Assembly: GCA_963742345.1 (NCBI GenBank)
Contig: CAVULO010000008.1
Span: forward strand, 186,001 to 250,000
Origin: Pseudolabrys sp963742345
GTDB taxonomy: Bacteria > Pseudomonadota > Alphaproteobacteria > Rhizobiales > Xanthobacteraceae
Direction: 5' to 3'
DNA: 64,000 nucleotides
A program made the translations under genes and the position numbers. A model generated the notes under the pieces. The model did not search any database. It was not told the DNA's origin and saw only the letters and a list, made by a program, of their open reading frames with translations. Positions 17,953 through 27,246 of this stretch are shown in pieces. Positions within the stretch are counted from its first letter, which is position 1. Each line of letters opens with the position of its first letter.

Positions 17953-20712
17953 ATGACAATCGACAAGAACTATCAGCCCTCGGAGGTGGAGGGCCGCATC
18001 TACCGGACTTGGGAGCAGGCGGGTGCCTTCCGCGCCGGCCGGCCCGAGCGTGCGGGCGCGAAGCCGTACTCTATCGTCATTCCGCCGCCGAACGTGACCG
18101 GCTCATTGCATATGGGCCATGCGCTCAACAATACGCTCCAGGATATCTTGTGCCGCTTTGAGCGCATGCGCGGCAAGGACGTGCTCTGGCAGCCGGGCAC
18201 CGACCACGCCGGAATCGCCACCCAGATGGTCGTCGAGCGGCAACTCATGGAGCGCCAGGAGAAGGGCCGCCGCGAGATGGGCCGTGATGCCTTCCTCAAG
18301 CGCGTTTGGGAATGGAAGGCTGAAAGCGGCGGCGCCATCGTGAATCAGCTGAAGCGCCTCGGCGCCTCCTGCGACTGGTCGCGCGAGCGCTTTACGATGG
18401 ACGAAGGCCTCTCGCGGGCCGTTCTTAAAGTTTTTGTAGAACTTTATCGGGCCGGGCTCATCTACAAGGACAAGCGGCTGGTCAACTGGGACCCCAAGTT
18501 GCTTACCGCCATTTCCGATCTGGAGGTTTTGCAGGTTGAGACCAAGGGGCACCTGTGGCACCTGCGCTATCCGATCGAGGGCAAGACATTCAATCCGGAC
18601 GATCCCTCGACATTTATTGTTGTGGCAACGACGCGGCCGGAAACGATGCTGGGCGATACGGCAGTGGCCGTGCATCCCGACGATGAGCGCTACAAGAAGC
18701 TCGTCGGCAAGAACGTGATCTTGCCGCTCGTCGGGCGAAAGATTCCGATCATCGCCGACGAGTATTCCGATCCCGAGAAGGGAAGCGGCGCAGTGAAGAT
18801 CACGCCGGCACATGACTTCAATGACTTCGAGATCGGCAAGCGGCACAACTTACCGCAAATCAATATTTTCAGCGTTGAAGCCAAGCTCCAACTCAAAGAC
18901 AACGCCGATTTTGTCATGGGCGTGCCAAAATCCGACGATCTCGATGCGACGCTCGCGATGCATGGCAAGGATCGCTTTGCCGCGCGGAAGGCGATCCTGG
19001 CGCGGTTGGAAGAAAGGAAGCTCGTCGAGAAGACCGAGCCGCAGTCACACGTCGTCCCGCACGGTGATCGCTCGAACGTGGTGATCGAGCCGTTTTTGAC
19101 GGACCAGTGGTACGTAAATGCGAAAGAAATGGCGAAACCTGCCATCACTGCCGTGCGTGAGGGCAAGACCAAATTCGTTCCGAAGAATTGGGAGAAGACC
19201 TATTTCGACTGGATGGAGAACATTCAGCCTTGGTGTATCTCGCGGCAGCTCTGGTGGGGGCACCAGATTCCCGCGTGGTACGGGCCAGATGGAAAGGTGT
19301 TTGTCGCGACGACCGACGCCGATGCGCAGAGTGAGGCCGACAAGCATTATGGCAAAAAGAATACGCTCAAGCGCGACGAGGACGTGCTCGACACCTGGTT
19401 TTCATCTGCGCTGTGGCCGTTCTCGACGCTGGGTTGGCCCGACAAGACGCCCGAACTGGCGCGTTTCTATCCGACGTCGACTTTGGTGACGGGGTTCGAC
19501 ATCATCTTCTTCTGGGTCGCGCGCATGATGATGATGGGAATTCACTTCATGCAAAAGGAGCGCCCCGGTGCTCCGTCTGAACAAGTCGTGCCGTTTGCGG
19601 ACGTCTACATTCACCGTCTGGTGCGCGACGCTTCCGGCGCCAAGATGTCGAAGTCGAAAGGCAATGTCGTCGACCCGCTTGGCGTCATTGACGAGTTCGG
19701 TGCCGACGCGCTGCGCTTTACGTTGGCGCGCAATGTTGCGCCCGGTCACGATATCAGGCTCGGCCCGCAAGACGTCGAGAACAACCGCAATTTCGCGACC
19801 AAACTCTGGAACGCGGCGCGCTTCGTCGAATTCAACGGGGCCGCGCGGGTTGATGGCTTCGATCCGAAATCGGCGAAACAAACGCTCAACCGCTGGATCG
19901 CTCATGAAACGGCGAAAGCGGCCGCCGAAATTACGCGGGCGATCAAAGCCTACGATTTCGGCGAAGCGGCCGCGGCGGCCTATCGCTTCGTCTGGAATGT
20001 CTATTGTGATTGGTATGTCGAATTGTCGAAACCGCTTTTGACCGGTCCGGATGGTGTGGCGAAGGACGAGACGCGGGCGATGGCGGCGTGGACGCTCGAT
20101 GAGATCCTCAAGCTGTTGCATCCCTTCATGCCCTTCATCACCGAGGAATTGTGGGCGGTGACGGCAGAGCAGGGGCCGAAGCGTTCCCATTTGATCGCAC
20201 TCAGCGGCTGGTCAAAGCTCGACGGCCTCACGGACGACAAGGCCGAAGCCGAAATCGGCTGGGTGATCGAACTCATCACCGCCATCCGCTCGATCCGCGC
20301 CGAGATGAACATCACCGCGGCGATCCCGGTGGTGCTTGCCGGGGCGTCCGACGAGAGCAAGGGGCGCGCTGAGCGTTGGTCGGAATTCATCAAGCGGCTT
20401 GCGCGTGTGTCGGAGATCTCCTCTGCGGCAGTCGCGCCGCAAGGTTCGGTGCAACTTGTCGTGCGCGGCGAAGTGGCGGCGCTGCCACTGAAAGGCGTGA
20501 TTGATCTTGTCGCCGAGCGCGCGCGGCTCGACAAGGAAATGCAGAAGGCCGAGGCTGACATCGCCCGCGTCGATGCCAAGCTCAATAACCCGAATTTCGT
20601 GTCGCGAGCGCCGGAAGAAGTGGTCGAGGAAGAAAAAGAAAAGCGTGATGAGGCGGTCGGCCGCAAGGCGAAGATCGCCGAGGCGCTGGAGCGGCTCAAG
20701 GGCGCGACATGA
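17953..20712 (+). CDS. valS: Valyl-tRNA synthetase
   Basis: A 919-residue class I synthetase that charges tRNA-Val. The HIGH motif is HMGH at residues 53-56 within PPPNVTGSLHMGHALN, and the KMSKS motif is KMSKS at 564-568. An editing domain lies between them, and a C-terminal coiled-coil (RARLDKEMQKAEADIARV) ends the protein as in the ValS family. ATG 17953 was chosen; an ATG at 17887 in the same frame lies inside the repeat and gives a poor leader. Intact. Its last codon overlaps the next gene by 4 bases. Confidence 0.97.
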   Translation: MTIDKNYQPSEVEGRIYRTWEQAGAFRAGRPERAGAKPYSIVIPPPNVTGSLHMGHALNNTLQDILCRFERMRGKDVLWQPGTDHAGIATQMVVERQLMERQEKGRREMGRDAFLKRVWEWKAESGGAIVNQLKRLGASCDWSRERFTMDEGLSRAVLKVFVELYRAGLIYKDKRLVNWDPKLLTAISDLEVLQVETKGHLWHLRYPIEGKTFNPDDPSTFIVVATTRPETMLGDTAVAVHPDDERYKKLVGKNVILPLVGRKIPIIADEYSDPEKGSGAVKITPAHDFNDFEIGKRHNLPQINIFSVEAKLQLKDNADFVMGVPKSDDLDATLAMHGKDRFAARKAILARLEERKLVEKTEPQSHVVPHGDRSNVVIEPFLTDQWYVNAKEMAKPAITAVREGKTKFVPKNWEKTYFDWMENIQPWCISRQLWWGHQIPAWYGPDGKVFVATTDADAQSEADKHYGKKNTLKRDEDVLDTWFSSALWPFSTLGWPDKTPELARFYPTSTLVTGFDIIFFWVARMMMMGIHFMQKERPGAPSEQVVPFADVYIHRLVRDASGAKMSKSKGNVVDPLGVIDEFGADALRFTLARNVAPGHDIRLGPQDVENNRNFATKLWNAARFVEFNGAARVDGFDPKSAKQTLNRWIAHETAKAAAEITRAIKAYDFGEAAAAAYRFVWNVYCDWYVELSKPLLTGPDGVAKDETRAMAAWTLDEILKLLHPFMPFITEELWAVTAEQGPKRSHLIALSGWSKLDGLTDDKAEAEIGWVIELITAIRSIRAEMNITAAIPVVLAGASDESKGRAERWSEFIKRLARVSEISSAAVAPQGSVQLVVRGEVAALPLKGVIDLVAERARLDKEMQKAEADIARVDAKLNNPNFVSRAPEEVVEEEKEKRDEAVGRKAKIAEALERLKGAT

Positions 20713-21662
20713 TCGACGCGAACAACCGGCCCGGCGGCGCGACGTTGATTCTTACTGCCAAGAGCGCCAACAAGATTCAATGGTTCGATGCCGGGACGCT
20801 CGCACACCTTTCCGATCTCGAAATGCCGGCTTCAACCCACGAGCTGATCCGCTCGCCTGACGGCAGCAAGGTCTACGCGTCGATCTATGGCGGCGGCATC
20901 TTCGGGAAGAACAGCGAGCCGGATCGCCGCATCGCGGTGATCGATCTGGCGTCTAGGTCGCTCGAGCGCACCATCGACGTTGGCGCCAATATTGCCCCGC
21001 ATAGCGTCATGATGGATGCCTCGGGCACGCTGTGGTCGACAGCCGAGCTCGGCAATGCCGTTCTGGCAATCAACCCGGCGACGGAAAAGGTTGATCGTAC
21101 CGATATTGGCGGCTCGCCGCATTGGATTGCGTTCAGCCATTCAACCGGAAAACTGTTCGCTTCCTTCAAGACAAAGGAAGCGGTAGCGGTGCTCGATACC
21201 ATTTCGCGCAAGGTGCTCACCACGATCGCTATCCCGCACGGCGCCGAAGGCATCGCAGTGTCGCCCGATGGGGAGACGCTTTTTGTCTGCGCGCACTGGA
21301 AGGGTGTTGTGCATGTGTTCGATACGCGCACGCACGCGCTGCGCAAAACCATTGCGATCGATGGAGCGCCCGGTGAGGCCAACCAGCTGCGGCGCGTACG
21401 GGTTTCTCCGGACGGGCGATACGTCTGCGCGTCGTCACACGTGGATAGCTTTGCGGCGGTCTACGAGGCCGCATCGCTGAACCAGATCGGCGGCTTTGCC
21501 ACGCCCAAAGCGCCCATGGGTTTTGGTTTTGCCGCTGACGGCAGGCACGCATTCCTGTGCTGCCACGATGCTGCGGTAACACTTGAGTTCGAACTGGCGG
21601 CGGCACGTATCACGCGGCAATTTTCGACTGCGGCTGGGTGCGAGTTCGTGATTTCGTATTAG
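20709..21662 (+). CDS. YVTN/WD40-like beta-propeller protein
   Basis: A 317-residue protein built of repeated blades, seen in recurring SPDG turns (SPDGSKVYASIYGG, SPDGETLFVCAHWKG, SPDGRYVCASSHVDS) and strands such as IAVIDLASRSLERTIDVG. No signal peptide, so it is probably cytoplasmic. Related propellers include lactonase-like and surface-antigen-like proteins; no catalytic residues can be assigned. ATGA overlap with valS implies co-translation, but the functional link is unclear. Confidence 0.75.
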   Translation: MIDANNRPGGATLILTAKSANKIQWFDAGTLAHLSDLEMPASTHELIRSPDGSKVYASIYGGGIFGKNSEPDRRIAVIDLASRSLERTIDVGANIAPHSVMMDASGTLWSTAELGNAVLAINPATEKVDRTDIGGSPHWIAFSHSTGKLFASFKTKEAVAVLDTISRKVLTTIAIPHGAEGIAVSPDGETLFVCAHWKGVVHVFDTRTHALRKTIAIDGAPGEANQLRRVRVSPDGRYVCASSHVDSFAAVYEAASLNQIGGFATPKAPMGFGFAADGRHAFLCCHDAAVTLEFELAAARITRQFSTAAGCEFVISY

Positions 21663-21724
21663 GCGACCAGGCAATAAATCTGGCGTCAAGCCCGGCAATG
21701 ACATCGGAGGGCACGTGCAGGTCG

Positions 21725-22297
21725 TTAACGAAACGGCTTGCTCAAAAAACGCGATCCCTTCAGGCCATAGCGCCAAGGTTTTTCCGCGGCCTTGCTGATG
21801 CCAATGCGCACCCCGGTGACGATCTGCGGCTTCGCGTTGCGTGCGCGCAATTCGAAAGGCGCGCGGTCGAGCGGCAAGCTGTCGTGCTTGAAGGTTACAC
21901 CCAACGCTTCGCACAATTTCCCCGGGCCCGAACACAGCGCGTGCTCCTCGCGCAAGCCGCGCCGCCGCTGCATTGCCGCAAGGCCCTGCACCGGCTCAAG
22001 TGCGCGGATCAACACGGCGCTGGCGCTGCCTTCTTCCTCGCAGACAAAGTTGAGGCACCAGTGGATGCCGTAGGACCGGTAGACATAGGCGTAGCCTGGT
22101 GGGCCGAACATGATGGCATTGCGTTCGGTGCGGCCGATGTAGGAATGAGCGGCCGGATCGGTGTGGTGATAAGCCTCAACCTCAACGATCGTCCCGCCGA
22201 CGCCATCGACGAACAATGTTGCGCCGATCAGGTCTGGCGCGACCCGATGCACCGAGCGGTTGAAGAAAGATCGGCGAAGGCGAGGGGACGGACGCAT
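21725..22297 (-). CDS. 3-methyladenine DNA glycosylase (AAG/MPG family)
   Basis: A 190-residue base-excision repair enzyme that removes alkylated purines. The catalytic region IVEVEAYHHTDPAAHS holds the general-base Glu. MFGPPGYAYVYRSYGIHWCLN carries the base-intercalating Tyr region, and CSGPGKLCEALGV is the C-terminal active-site block. Convergent with the propeller gene, and divergent from ilvD with a 250-base intergenic region. Confidence 0.9.
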   Translation of the reverse strand: MRPSPRLRRSFFNRSVHRVAPDLIGATLFVDGVGGTIVEVEAYHHTDPAAHSYIGRTERNAIMFGPPGYAYVYRSYGIHWCLNFVCEEEGSASAVLIRALEPVQGLAAMQRRRGLREEHALCSGPGKLCEALGVTFKHDSLPLDRAPFELRARNAKPQIVTGVRIGISKAAEKPWRYGLKGSRFLSKPFR

Positions 22298-22463
22298 CGG
22301 AGGCCCTGTCTTAGCCTTTGCCAGGCCGTTATTACCTGCGAAAAACCGGCAATAGCCGCAGCCGACCGCCGCTGTGTCCAGTTTGCAACACTTTTAGAAC
22401 ATTTAAGCATAGCACCCGATCATCCCCGCTGGTGCCGCGATTCGGCCATACCATTCAACGACA

Positions 22464-22495
22464 TCGAGGCCCGCCTGAGGCGGGTATCGCCTCGA
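22464..22495 (+). promoter_or_regulatory. Two-tier hairpin in the ilvD leader
   Basis: TCGAGGC at 22464-22470 pairs with GCCTCGA at 22489-22495. Inside it a second perfect stem (CCGCC/GGCGG around a TGA loop, 22471-22483) forms, with a GTATC bulge. It lies 56 bases before the ilvD start and has no T-run, so it is not a simple terminator. It may affect ilvD mRNA stability or translation. Confidence 0.4.
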
Positions 22496-22550
22496 AAGAC
22501 GCCGGCGGGCCACCCGGCAACAGCAACCCGGGTTGGGGCGACAAGGGACT

Positions 22551-24275
22551 ATGGACGCCAAATCCAGTTTGAAGTCGAAGCTGCCGAGCCGGCACGCCAC
22601 CGAGGGGCCGGATCGCGCGCCGCATCGCTCCTTCTATTACGCCATGGGTCTGACGACAGAGCAGATCCACCAGCCTTTCGTCGGCGTGGCCACCTGCTGG
22701 AACGAAGCGGCCCCCTGCAACATTGCTCTCATGCGCCAGGCGCAAGCGGTGAAGAAGGGCGTCGCCAGCGTCGGCGCCACGCCGCGCGAATTCTGCACGA
22801 TCACCGTTACAGACGGTATTGCGATGGGTCACGCCGGGATGAAATCTTCGCTTCCCTCGCGCGAGGTCATCGCCGACAGCGTCGAACTCACTGTGCGCGG
22901 CCATTCCTACGATGCGCTGATTGGGGTTGCGGGCTGCGACAAATCGCAACCCGGCATGATGATGGCGATGTGCCGCCTCAACGTGCCGTCGATCTACATC
23001 TATGGCGGCTCGATCCTGCCCGGCAAGTTCAAGGGTAAAGAAGTCACCGTGCAGGACGTCTACGAGGCGGTCGGCAAGCATTCGGTCGGCGAGATGTCCG
23101 ATGCCGATCTCTCCACATTAGAACAGAACGCCTGCCCGTCGGCCGGCGCCTGCGGCGCGCAATTTACCGCCAACACAATGGCGACGGTATCGGAAGCCAT
23201 CGGCCTGGCGCTGCCTTATTCGTCCGGCGCGCCGGCGCCTTACGAGATGCGCGACAAGTTCTGCATGCTTGCCGGCGAGATGATCATGGACTTGATTGTC
23301 AAAAACATTCGTCCGCGTGACATCGTCACGCGCAAGGCGCTTGAGAACGCCGCCGCGGTGGTAGCCGCGACAGGCGGTTCCACCAATGCGGCGCTGCATC
23401 TCCCAGCCATTGCGCATGAATGCGGGATTGAATTCACGCTTTTCGACGTCGCGGAAATCTTCAAAAAGACTCCTTATGTCGCAGATTTGAAACCGGGCGG
23501 CCGTTATGTCGCCAAGGATATGTTCGAAGCTGGCGGTGTGCCGCTTTTAATGAAAACCCTTCTGGATCACGGCTTCATGCACGGTGACTGCTTGACGGTA
23601 ACCGGCCGCACGATGGCCGAGAATATGAAAAACGTGAAATGGAATCCGGACCAGGATGTTGTGCGCCCTGCCGACAAGCCGTTGCTGGCAACCGGCGGCG
23701 TGGTTGGTCTCAAAGGTAATCTCGCACCCGAAGGCGCAATCGTGAAAGTTGCCGGCATGAAGACGCTGAAATTCAGTGGCCCGGCGCGCTGCTTTGACGG
23801 CGAGGAAGCCTGCTTCGACGCGGTGAAACACCGAAAATACAAAGATGGCGAAGTGCTGGTGATCCGCTACGAGGGGCCGCGCGGCGGCCCCGGCATGCGC
23901 GAGATGCTTTCGACGACAGCTGCGCTTTATGGCCAGGGCGCGGGCGAAAAAGTCGCGTTGATCACCGACGGACGTTTCTCCGGCGCGACGCGCGGCTTCT
24001 GCGTCGGCCATGTCGGCCCCGAAGCCGCGATCGGCGGCCCGATCGGGTTGATCCGCGACGGCGACATCATCGAGATCGACGCGGTTAAAGGCACGCTCGA
24101 CGTGAAGCTTTCCGCCGACGAACTCGCCAAGCGCAAGAGCCAATGGAAGCCGCGCGAGAGCGAATTCGGATCCGGTTATTTATGGAAATACGCCCAGCAG
24201 GTGGGTCCAGCCGTTAACGGCGCAGTGACGCATCCGGGTGGGGCGGCCGAGAAAGAGTGTTATGCGGACATTTGA
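22551..24275 (+). CDS. ilvD: Dihydroxy-acid dehydratase
   Basis: A 574-residue Fe-S enzyme of valine, isoleucine and pantothenate synthesis that dehydrates dihydroxy acids to 2-keto acids. The cluster cysteines are readable: Cys56 (WNEAAPCN), Cys129 (GCDKSQPG) and Cys201 (CPSAGAC). RFSGATRGFCVGHVGPEA is the C-terminal active-site block. ATG 22551 was chosen; an in-frame ATG 18 bases upstream is less family-like. Intact. Its end overlaps the ExoR-like gene by 14 bases. Confidence 0.96.
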   Translation: MDAKSSLKSKLPSRHATEGPDRAPHRSFYYAMGLTTEQIHQPFVGVATCWNEAAPCNIALMRQAQAVKKGVASVGATPREFCTITVTDGIAMGHAGMKSSLPSREVIADSVELTVRGHSYDALIGVAGCDKSQPGMMMAMCRLNVPSIYIYGGSILPGKFKGKEVTVQDVYEAVGKHSVGEMSDADLSTLEQNACPSAGACGAQFTANTMATVSEAIGLALPYSSGAPAPYEMRDKFCMLAGEMIMDLIVKNIRPRDIVTRKALENAAAVVAATGGSTNAALHLPAIAHECGIEFTLFDVAEIFKKTPYVADLKPGGRYVAKDMFEAGGVPLLMKTLLDHGFMHGDCLTVTGRTMAENMKNVKWNPDQDVVRPADKPLLATGGVVGLKGNLAPEGAIVKVAGMKTLKFSGPARCFDGEEACFDAVKHRKYKDGEVLVIRYEGPRGGPGMREMLSTTAALYGQGAGEKVALITDGRFSGATRGFCVGHVGPEAAIGGPIGLIRDGDIIEIDAVKGTLDVKLSADELAKRKSQWKPRESEFGSGYLWKYAQQVGPAVNGAVTHPGGAAEKECYADI

Positions 24276-25078
24276 AAGCCTGTTGCGCGTGCTGCTGATC
24301 GGCGCCGGCTTGATGGCGGCCGCGCCCGCGCTCGCGCTCGACGGCAGTAAGACCGACGGCAGCGTGGGTCCGCCTCCGATGACGCCGATGGAAGCATTCC
24401 GCTCCGGCGCGAATTGGCTCAAGGCAGGCGAGACCGTCAAGGCTGTGAACTCGCTCGAATACGCCGCCGAGAAAGGCCACGCGCTTGCGCAGTGGAAACT
24501 CGGCCGCATGTATGCCGAAGGTGACGGCGTCGCGCAGAATGATCTCAAGGCTTTCGAATATTTCCGCCGCATCGCCGACAGCCACGCTGACGACAATCCG
24601 GACACACCGCAGGCACGCTTCGTCGCGAATGCTTTCGTCGCGCTCGGCCACTATTATCTTGAAGGCATCCCGAAAACCGACGTCAAAGCGCGATCCCGCA
24701 CGAGCGCGTGAGATGTTTGCGTACGCTGCGTCGTATTTCCGCGATCCCGACGCGCAATATTATCTGGCACGGCTCTATCTCAAGGGCACCGGTGCCCCGC
24801 ACGACCCGCGCACGGCAGCGCGATGGTTTGGCCTCTCCGCACAGAAGGGCCAGTGCGAGGCGCAGGCCATGCTTGGCGCCATGTTGTTCGAGGGCGATCA
24901 TGTGCCGCGCCAGGCCGCGCGCGGGCTGATGTGGCTGGCGCTTGCGAAAGACAGCGCGCGCGCCGATCAGGCTTGGATTACCAAGCTCTATGACAGCGCC
25001 ATGCAGCAGGCGAGCGAGGACGAGCGCGCTCTCGCCGCCGTCTATCTCCGCCACTGGCTGGAGACGCGGCGCGAGTAA
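24262..25078 (+). CDS. exoR: ExoR-like periplasmic Sel1-repeat protein (one frame shift)
   Basis: About 271 residues after correction. A signal peptide (residues 1-25, ending APALA) is followed by a run of Sel1/TPR-like helix pairs: LEYAAEKGHALAQWKLGRMY, ARFVANAFVALGHYYLEGIP, DPDAQYYLARLYLKGTG, TAARWFGLSAQKGQCEAQAM. Layout and motif order resemble ExoR, which in Rhizobium relatives restrains the ChvG/ExoS-ChvI sensor pair and so represses exopolysaccharide and host-entry genes. The frame breaks near 24692 (one extra base after PKTDVKA, resuming DPARAREMFAYAA). It starts inside ilvD, so it is likely co-transcribed. Confidence 0.68.
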
Positions 25079-25095
25079 TTGCGCAAGCCGCTCGT

Positions 25096-25120
25096 CCCCC
25101 GCTTGCGTGGGAATGAGCAG
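25096..25120. repeat. REP-like palindromic unit, family 1
   Basis: A partial copy (CCCCCGCTTGCGTGGGAATG then AGCAG) between the converging exoR-like and xthA genes. It may help end both transcripts. Confidence 0.55.
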
Positions 25121-25128
25121 GAATGGTG

Positions 25129-25920
25129 CTAGCGCGCCTCAATGTCCAGATCGACATAGACCGGCACGTGGTCGGACGGCTTGTCCCAGCCGCGCACATG
25201 GCGATCGATACCGGCATCGATCAGCCGATCGGCGGCTTGCGGTGATAGCAGCAGGTGATCGATGCGAATGCCGTCATCCTTGGCCCAGGCGCCGGCCTGA
25301 TAGTCCCAGAAGGTGTAAAGGTCGGAGCGTCGCTCACCGCCCGTATTGCGTCAGTCAGTCCGAGATTGACCAACGCGCGGTATTTCTCTCGCGTCTGCGG
25401 CAGGAAATAACGCGTCGTTTTTCCAGGCTTCGGGCCGTCGGACGTCTGCGGCAGTCGGGATGACGTTGTAGTCGCCGGCCAGCAACATCGGTTCTTCCAG
25501 TTTAAGTCGTTCATGTGAGAAATTAATGAGCCGGGTCATCCAATTGAGTTTGTAGGTATATTTGTCGGTCTGCGGCGGGTTTCCATTGGGCAGATAAAGG
25601 CTGATCACACGCAGCGCGCCGACCTTGGTCGAAACGATTGCTTCCAGAAAGCGAGCCTGAACGTCGGCATCGTCGCCGATCAGCCCAGGTGCGACCTCGT
25701 CGAACGGAAGCTTTGACAACAGTGCAACGCCGTTGAAGGTCTTCTGGCCATGCACCGCTACGTTGTAGCCGAGCGCCTCCAGCGGCTCGCGCGGGAAGGC
25801 CTCGTCCGTGCATTTGATCTCCTGCAGGCAGACGATGTCGGGCTGTCGCTCCTTGAGCCACGCCTGCAGGTTGTCCATGCGCTGTCGCACTGAGTTTACG
25901 TTCCAGGTGGCTATTCGCAT
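25129..25920 (-). CDS. xthA: Exodeoxyribonuclease III (two compensating frame shifts)
   Basis: About 263 residues after correction. An Mg-dependent AP endonuclease and 3'-exonuclease for DNA repair. The active-site landmarks are TWNVNSVRQR at the N-terminus, Glu34 in CLQEIKC, DYNVIPTAADV, IRIDHLLLSP and the C-terminal SDHVPV. ATG 25920 begins MRIATWNVNS, as in the family. Between about 25407 (one extra T) and about 25320 (one missing C) an 85-base stretch is in another frame. It reads FLPQTREKYRALVNLGLTD there, as expected for the enzyme. Confidence 0.9.
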
Positions 25921-26088
25921 GGTTTTTGGGCTCCGGGCGGCCGAATAATGCGGCATTCACCGTGTTTCTCTGCAAGCGCAGGTATATGCACTGGCAAGCG
26001 TTTATATGCTAGGAAAGCCGCCAACGCGGCCCCAAACTGGTGCGAAGTAAGCCATTCCGCGGATTAGGGAGCGTCCGGGCAGGCCCAC

Positions 26089-27239
26089 ATGAGTCCGGAC
26101 CGAAAATTGCCGATGATCAAGCGAAAATGGCTCATTGGTGGGGCGGCTCTCGCCCTGATCGGTATTGCCGTGCTTGTGCGCGGGCTCTGGACGCACGGAC
26201 GGCGTTGCGGCCCGGCAGGCGCAGGTCCGGACGGTTCCGGTCGAAACTGCGGTTGCCGAGCGCAAAACCATGCCGGTGCGCCTCACGGCCCTTGGCAATG
26301 TCACCCCCATCGCCGGCGTCGCCATCAAGACGCAGGTCGACACGACAATTACCGCCGTGCATTTCCGCGACGGCGCCCACGTCGAAAAGGGCGAACTACT
26401 GTTCACGCTCGATTGCCGGCAGATCGAAGCCGACATGAAGCGCGTTCAGGCGATTATCGATGGTGCGCAGGCATCGCTCGAGCAGGCGCAACGGGATGTC
26501 GAGCGCTACACGGATCTCGCCGCCAGAAACGCGACGCCCATTGTCACGCTCAACAACGCGCAGACCGCAGTCAACATGTCGCGTGCGACTGCTGATTCGA
26601 ATCGCGCGCAGCTTGATAATCTGAAGGTCCAGCTCGGCTTTTGTGGAATCCGCGCGCCGATTTCGGGCCGCATCAGCATGGCCAACGTCAAAGTCGGAAA
26701 TTTTGTGCGCCAGGCCGACACCTCGGCGATGGCGACCATCAATCAGATGGTGCCTGTCTACGTGACCTTTACGGTGCCGCAGAAAAGTCTTCCGGACATC
26801 CGGAAGGCCATCGCCGCCGAAACCGCGACTGTGGAGGCGATCATTCCCGGCGACCAAAATCGCGCGAGTGGTCAGGTCACCATGATCGAGAATACTGTCG
26901 ACCCGGCGACCGGCATGGCGACAGTGCGTGCGACCATGCCAAACAAAGACGAATTACTCTGGCCCGGCACCCTGGTCACCACTGACATGACTTTGCGAAA
27001 TGAGGAGGGCGTCGTCGTGCCCTCGCAATGCGGTGCAGGTCAGTCAGACCGGTACTTTCGTGTTCGTCGTCAAAGACGGCGTAGCTCAGGTCCAGGAAGT
27101 CAAGGTCGAGCGGCAGGTCGGGACCGAAAGCGTGATCGCTTCCGGGCTCAACGGCGGCGAGATCGTCGTGACCGAGGGGCAGTTGCTGTTGTCGAGCGGT
27201 ACTCGCGTCAACATACGCAACGCCCAAGGTCGCCGGTAG
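26089..27239 (+). CDS. RND efflux periplasmic adaptor (HlyD/MFP family, two frame shifts)
   Basis: About 382 residues after correction. An N-terminal membrane anchor (KRKWLIGGAALALIGIAVLV) is followed by the adaptor parts in order: beta-barrel/lipoyl half VRLTALGNVTPIAGVAIKTQ, a helical hairpin (residues about 120-170), the second lipoyl half LGFCGIRAPISGRI, and a barrel TVEAIIPGDQNRASG. Frames change near 26196 (extra G after LWTH) and near 27028 (extra base after VVVPS, resuming NAVQVSQTGTFVFVV). Starts at 26089 or 26113 are both possible. It sits 7 bases before the pump gene and should bridge it to a TolC-type channel. Confidence 0.88.
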
Positions 27240-27246
27240 CTGAGCC

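Noticed and set aside
17953..20712. IleRS or LeuRS instead of ValRS
   Set aside because: PPPNVTGSLHMGHALN and the C-terminal coiled coil are specific to ValRS.
21638..23038. Plus-strand frame of 466 codons across the glycosylase and ilvD
   Set aside because: It is out of frame with ilvD and antisense to the 3-methyladenine glycosylase; the composition is Arg/Ala-rich shadow coding.
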